Shown: positions 5,156 to 10,839 of the stretch, piece after piece
Numbering within the stretch: position 1 is the stretch's first letter
How the letters are laid out: the number at the start of each line of letters is the position of its first letter
From: CAYOBW01 sp964402115
Lineage (GTDB): Bacteria; Verrucomicrobiota; Kiritimatiellia; UBA8416; CAYOBW01
DNA: 10,839 nt
Reading direction: 5' to 3'
Assembly: GCA_964402115.1 (NCBI GenBank)
Contig: CAYOBW010000243.1
Span: forward strand, 1-10,839
The notes under the pieces: generated by a model
What the model was told of the DNA's origin: nothing
Database searches by the model: none
The model's input: the letters and a program-made list of their open reading frames with translations, nothing else
Translations under genes and position numbers: made by a program

Positions 5156-5950
5156 GTGAAGGACATTCAGAACAGCCGGGACCGTCGGCAGGTCCCGATT
5201 CAGAAGGTGGGCATTAAGGGGCTGCGCTATCCTGTCACGGTGCTGGACCGCGCCAACCAGTCGCAGCAGACGATTGCGGACGTGGGGCTTTACGTGGACC
5301 TGCCGCACAGGTTCAAGGGCACCCACATGTCGCGGTTCGTCGAGATCCTGAACGAACACCGCGGCTGCATTTCCGTGCGCGACATGCAGCAGATCCTGAC
5401 GGCGATGCTCGACCGGCTGCAGAGCGCCAAGGCGCATCTCGACATTCGCTTCCCCTATTTCATGGCCAAGCACGCTCCGGTCACGGGCGCCGTGGCGCTG
5501 ATGGATTACCGCTGCGCCCTGCTGGCCACGCTGATCCGCCGCGGGAAGCGGGACGTCTTCGACCTGGTTGTCGAGGCCACGGTGCCGGTGACCACGGTCT
5601 GCCCCTGTTCGCGGGAAATCAGCGCGCGGGGAGCGCACAACCAGCGCTCCGAGGTGACCATCCGGATTCGCAGCCGGGGCCTCGTCTGGCTGGAGGAGCT
5701 GATCGAGCGGGCCGAGGCGTCTGCCAGCGCGCCGGTTTATGCGCTGCTGAAACGCGCGGATGAGAAGTACCTCACGGAGTATGCGTATGACCATCCCAGT
5801 TTCTGCGAGGATGTCGTGCGGGCCGTCGCGCAGCAGCTGCGACGCGACCGGCGCATCCGCTGGTACCAGGTGATCAGCGAGAACTTCGAGAGTATTCACA
5901 ACCACAGCGCGTACGCGATGGTGGAGTCCGGACCAGCGCCAAGGCTGTGA
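5156..5950 (+). CDS. folE2: GTP cyclohydrolase FolE2 (type IB)
   Basis: This is a 264-residue FolE2/GCYH-IB enzyme, which converts GTP to 7,8-dihydroneopterin triphosphate, the first step toward tetrahydrofolate and, via QueD, queuosine-type modified bases. It belongs to the tunnelling fold and replaces the zinc enzyme FolE. Family signatures are clear: DIQNSRDRRQVPIQKVGIKG (3-22), YVDLPHRFKGTHMSRFVEIL (46-65), the PVTTVCPCSREIS active-site segment with Cys149, GAHNQRS (159-165) and ENFESIHNHSAYA (242-254). GTG 5156 is chosen because the conserved N-terminus starts there and GGGGAGAG (5142-5149) is well placed. ATG 5069 is in frame but lies within the dyad. The next gene starts 29 bp later or overlaps the stop. 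FolE2 genes are often under zinc-responsive control, but I see no clear Zur site. Confidence 0.95.
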   Translation: MKDIQNSRDRRQVPIQKVGIKGLRYPVTVLDRANQSQQTIADVGLYVDLPHRFKGTHMSRFVEILNEHRGCISVRDMQQILTAMLDRLQSAKAHLDIRFPYFMAKHAPVTGAVALMDYRCALLATLIRRGKRDVFDLVVEATVPVTTVCPCSREISARGAHNQRSEVTIRIRSRGLVWLEELIERAEASASAPVYALLKRADEKYLTEYAYDHPSFCEDVVRAVAQQLRRDRRIRWYQVISENFESIHNHSAYAMVESGPAPRL

Positions 5951-5979
5951 TGGGCACTCGGGCAGGGAGGCTTGGCGAC

Positions 5980-8448
5980 ATGGCGCGGCGGCGAGGCAAA
6001 CGGAGCGTCCTGGCGGACCTGGCGGTCGTTGTAGCCATCGCCGGCGCCGCCATGATCGTGGCACTGGCCGCCGGACACCTGCTGCGGACCTGGGACGAGG
6101 CGACCAACGACCTGCGGATGCGCTGGCGGCAGGTTTTGAAGACCACGCCGCTGCCCGCGACGTCGCCAGCCATGCTGCTGGCCATCGACACGCGCTCGTG
6201 CGACGCGATCGGACGCTACGGGGCTGGGCACTGGGTGAGCCGCAAGGCGTATTTCGACCAGCTGACCTTCTGCGAATCGTGGCTGCGGCCGTCCGTGCTC
6301 GGCTACGACATCATCTTCGAGAACATTCGCGGCCGTGAGGAGCGGGCGGGCGCGCGCATCAGTGAAACGCCCGAACGGATCCGGGAGATTGTCAAAGACC
6401 TCGAGCGGGTGGCGGAGTCCGGGCAGGAGGCGCTCCAGACGCGCACGCTGTTCGAGATGAACCGCCTGGCGTCGGAGCAGGGCGACGTGTTCCTCGCCCA
6501 CCGTTTTGCCTCCGTGCGCGAAGCAGGCAAGATCGCGGCGCTGACCGGCTACAACCTGCGCGGCGGGCAGAGCGATCCGCAGAGCGCGTTCGTGGCCCCC
6601 TGGGCGCCGGAGGATGTCTGCGGTTCCAGCGCGGAGGGTGACGAGGACGAGGGGGCGGTGATTCCCTACCTGCGGGACATGGCGATCCCGGAGGACGACG
6701 TCCAGTTTCCCTCGCCCGCCGCCGCGGCGGAGTACCGGTACGCCGGCAATGCCAACATGCCGAGCCAGGAGCTGCTCGATTACGTGCACATGGGCTACCT
6801 GAACGTGCCCAAGGAGCCGGACAACGTGGTCCGCCGTGTGCCGCTGGTGGCAGGCGTGTCCTACACCAACCCCCGCACGGGCCGGACGCGGCGGTTCTTC
6901 GTGCCCTCCCTGTCCCTGACGGCGTGCCTGTTGCACCGGGGCTTGAAGTTTCCGCTCGAACCCGGCCAGGTGCAGGTGCATTTCGGACGCGAGATCGTGG
7001 CTCGGCCGCCGCTGGGGGACCCGCTTCGGATGCCGATCGACGCGCGGGGCTTCATGTACCTGAATTTTGTCCGGCCGTTCGATGGGTATGACGTGCGGAG
7101 CTTCAGCGAAGTGGCGCCCTCGTTCCTCGACGCCAGCGAGGAGGAACAGGCCGCGGCGGCCGCGCGCACGGCGGACGTCGTCAAGGATCGCATCGCCCTG
7201 GTGGGGTTGACAGCGACCGCGCTCGACGTGGGGTCGACCCCGCTCCACGCCACGACACCGCTGGTGCACGTGCAGTTGACCGCGATCGACAACATCCTGG
7301 GCGGCGTGCACCTCGCGCCGCTAGGCGGCGGGGGCCGTATCGCACTCTTCGCGCTGCTGTTTGTGCTGTTCGCGTGGGCCGGCGCGGTCGAACACACCCA
7401 CCGCATCGGCGTCTACTCCTCCCTGGGCCTGGGCGCGTACATCCTGGCCGCCTACGCGGGCGTGCATGCGAACCTTGTCATCCTGCCGGTCGTCGTGCCT
7501 GTCGTCTTCCTGACCATCGGCTCGTTCGGCGTGCTCACGTACCGGTTCCTGGGCGAGGAGAAGGCCAAGCGCAAGGTGCGCCGGATGTTCTCGACCATGG
7601 TCTCAGGCGAGGTGCTCACGTACCTCGAAGCGCACCCCGAGAGCTTCTCGCTGCAGGGCCATGACGCGGAGGCGACGGTGTTCTTTTCCGATATCGCACG
7701 CTTCACCGCCATGGGCGAGGGACTGAAACCGGAAGAACTGACCGCGTTCCTGAACTCCTACCTCACCCCGGTGACGAACTGCATCCTGGCGCGCGGCGGT
7801 TACCTGGACAAGTACATCGGCGACGGGGTCATGGCCGTCTGGGGGGCGCCCAACGCGGATCCCGCGCATGCGCTGAATGCCTGCCTGTGCGCGCTGGAGC
7901 AGCAGGAGGTCATCGCCAACTGGAACCGAGAGCATGCGGAGCGTTACGGGCGCCCGATCCGCGTGCGGATGGGTCTGCAATCGGGGCAGCTCACCGCGGG
8001 TCTGATGGGCTCCGAACGCAAGTCGCAGTACACGGTGATCGGCGACGTCGTCAACAGCGCCTCGCGCCTGGAGCCGGTCAACGACGATTTCGGCACGTCG
8101 ATCATCATCGCCCAAAGGACGCGCGACATGGCCGGGGACGGGATCGTGACGCGGCCCCTTGGCAGGATTGTCGTGGTCGGGAAGGGCGAAGTCATGCCGA
8201 TCTACGAACTGGTGGGCCGGCGCGGCGCCGTTTCCCCGGAGAGGCTCGCTGTGTTCGAAGCCTATGCGGCGGCCCTGGACCGCTACTATGCCCGTGATTG
8301 GGCCGGCTGCCTGGGTGGGCTGAACGCGTTGCTCGCGCAGGGGCCTGACGGCCCCGCGGAACAGCTGCGCCGCCTCGCGCTGCAGTTCCAGGCTCAGCCG
8401 CCCGGGCCGGACTGGCAGGGCGAGTACGTGCGCGACCGCAAGGAGTAG
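5980..8448 (+). CDS. CHASE2-domain transmembrane adenylate cyclase
   Basis: This is an 822-residue class III cyclase that should make cAMP in response to an extracytoplasmic signal. In order it has an N-terminal membrane helix (about 10-35), a large CHASE2-type sensor (about 40-445), three membrane helices (about 454-471, 476-494, 500-519), and a cytoplasmic catalytic domain (about 555-750). Catalytic residues are complete: metal-binding Asp571 (FSDIARFT) and Asp615 (YIGDG), transition-state Asn692 and Arg696 (GDVVNSASR), and adenine-selecting Lys611 with Thr685, which favour ATP over GTP. ATG 5980 is chosen for the AGGGAGG Shine-Dalgarno at 5964-5970. ATG 5950 overlaps the folE2 stop as TGATG and is a reasonable alternative adding ten residues. 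A C-terminal extension (750-822) with helical character has no recognised domain. Confidence 0.93.
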   Translation: MARRRGKRSVLADLAVVVAIAGAAMIVALAAGHLLRTWDEATNDLRMRWRQVLKTTPLPATSPAMLLAIDTRSCDAIGRYGAGHWVSRKAYFDQLTFCESWLRPSVLGYDIIFENIRGREERAGARISETPERIREIVKDLERVAESGQEALQTRTLFEMNRLASEQGDVFLAHRFASVREAGKIAALTGYNLRGGQSDPQSAFVAPWAPEDVCGSSAEGDEDEGAVIPYLRDMAIPEDDVQFPSPAAAAEYRYAGNANMPSQELLDYVHMGYLNVPKEPDNVVRRVPLVAGVSYTNPRTGRTRRFFVPSLSLTACLLHRGLKFPLEPGQVQVHFGREIVARPPLGDPLRMPIDARGFMYLNFVRPFDGYDVRSFSEVAPSFLDASEEEQAAAAARTADVVKDRIALVGLTATALDVGSTPLHATTPLVHVQLTAIDNILGGVHLAPLGGGGRIALFALLFVLFAWAGAVEHTHRIGVYSSLGLGAYILAAYAGVHANLVILPVVVPVVFLTIGSFGVLTYRFLGEEKAKRKVRRMFSTMVSGEVLTYLEAHPESFSLQGHDAEATVFFSDIARFTAMGEGLKPEELTAFLNSYLTPVTNCILARGGYLDKYIGDGVMAVWGAPNADPAHALNACLCALEQQEVIANWNREHAERYGRPIRVRMGLQSGQLTAGLMGSERKSQYTVIGDVVNSASRLEPVNDDFGTSIIIAQRTRDMAGDGIVTRPLGRIVVVGKGEVMPIYELVGRRGAVSPERLAVFEAYAAALDRYYARDWAGCLGGLNALLAQGPDGPAEQLRRLALQFQAQPPGPDWQGEYVRDRKE

Positions 8449-8464
8449 CCCGCGAGAGTGAACC

Positions 8465-8485
8465 TGCCAGTGAGGCACACTGGCA
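8465..8485 (+). terminator. Terminator-like hairpin after the cyclase gene
   Basis: TGCCAGTG (8465-8472) pairs perfectly with CACTGGCA (8478-8485) around a five-base loop, 17 bp after the cyclase stop. It lacks a following T-run, so the mechanism (intrinsic-like or merely 3'-end protection) is uncertain. It lies in the gap between convergent genes, where termination is expected. Confidence 0.45.
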
Positions 8486-8543
8486 CGGATGGTCTACGCA
8501 CTGTGCCCTTCGCTTGCAGCAACCGGCGACACAGGCTCAGGTC

Positions 8544-8555
8544 CAGTGTTCAGGT
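8544..8555. repeat. Inverted copy of the heptamer repeat
   Basis: CAGTGTTCAGGT is the reverse complement of ACCTGAACACTG. Its first ten bases match the CTGAACACTG junctions of the downstream heptamer array exactly. The copy and the array could form a stem in transcripts from either side of the convergent gap. Confidence 0.55.
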
Positions 8556-8597
8556 CTCAGTCGGGCGTGTCACGCGTCATCCATCCGACCGCGCACC

Positions 8598-8651
8598 CAC
8601 TGAACACTGAACACTGAACACTGAACACTGAAACCTGAACGCTGAAACCTG
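8598..8651. repeat. Tandem CACTGAA heptamer array
   Basis: Five perfect head-to-tail copies of CACTGAA (8598-8632) are followed by ACCTGAA, CGCTGAA and a partial ACCTG. The array ends nine bases before the stop codon (complement) of the pyruvate oxidoreductase gene. The seven-base unit with decay at one end looks like slippage-generated repeat DNA. It is not a CRISPR because there are no spacers. Confidence 0.9.
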
Positions 8652-8659
8652 CGTCCGGC

Positions 8660-10839
<2,180 letters not shown>

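Noticed and set aside
3805..5166. Long open frame on the minus strand opposite the alcohol dehydrogenase
   Set aside because: It is Arg/Ala/Gln-rich, shows no domain, and runs antisense to a gene with clear family motifs. High-GC DNA commonly keeps such shadow frames open.
5896..7311. Long minus-strand open frame opposite the cyclase gene
   Set aside because: It has a biased Arg/His/Pro/Val composition and no motifs, while the plus strand encodes a complete CHASE2 cyclase.
8598..8651. CRISPR-like repeat array
   Set aside because: The units are seven bases and contiguous with no spacers, and no cas gene is present.

Overview
This 10.8 kb window is a high-GC bacterial chromosome segment with no rRNA, tRNA or CRISPR. 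A lipoprotein carrying what looks like the planctomycete TIGR03067-type domain, a planctomycete/verrucomicrobial style Asp-box sialidase lipoprotein, a CHASE2 adenylate cyclase and a pyruvate:ferredoxin oxidoreductase together suggest an anaerobic or microaerophilic member of the Planctomycetota or a related PVC phylum. That assignment is inference.

Region 1 (about 1-1210) is accessory and visibly more A/T-rich than the rest. It holds a HicBA toxin-antitoxin pair and a small lipoprotein gene. Each transcription unit is followed, from the very next base after its stop codon, by a 62-66 nt imperfect hairpin with integron attC architecture. The left outer arm of each hairpin is complementary to the first bases of its own unit (9 of 9 for hicBA, 8 of 9 for the lipoprotein unit). 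Circular gene cassettes predict exactly this. I therefore read the region as two consecutive integron-type cassettes, with no integrase in view (a CALIN-type cluster or the tail of an array). This is the main discovery in the window.

Region 2 (1211-1399) is non-coding with inverted repeats. Region 3 (1400-8448) is a co-directional plus-strand run: sialidase-like lipoprotein, hypothetical lipoprotein, cupin, iron-type alcohol dehydrogenase, GTP cyclohydrolase FolE2, and a CHASE2-transmembrane-adenylate cyclase sensor. Gaps are short (23-30 bp) for lipoprotein-cupin-dehydrogenase and for folE2-cyclase. The dehydrogenase and folE2 are separated by a 24-bp-stem palindrome plus a second dyad.

Region 4 (8449-8659) is the convergent intergenic gap, with a terminator-like hairpin and a CACTGAA heptamer array. 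Region 5 is the C-terminal part of pyruvate:ferredoxin oxidoreductase on the minus strand, whose 5' end lies beyond the window.
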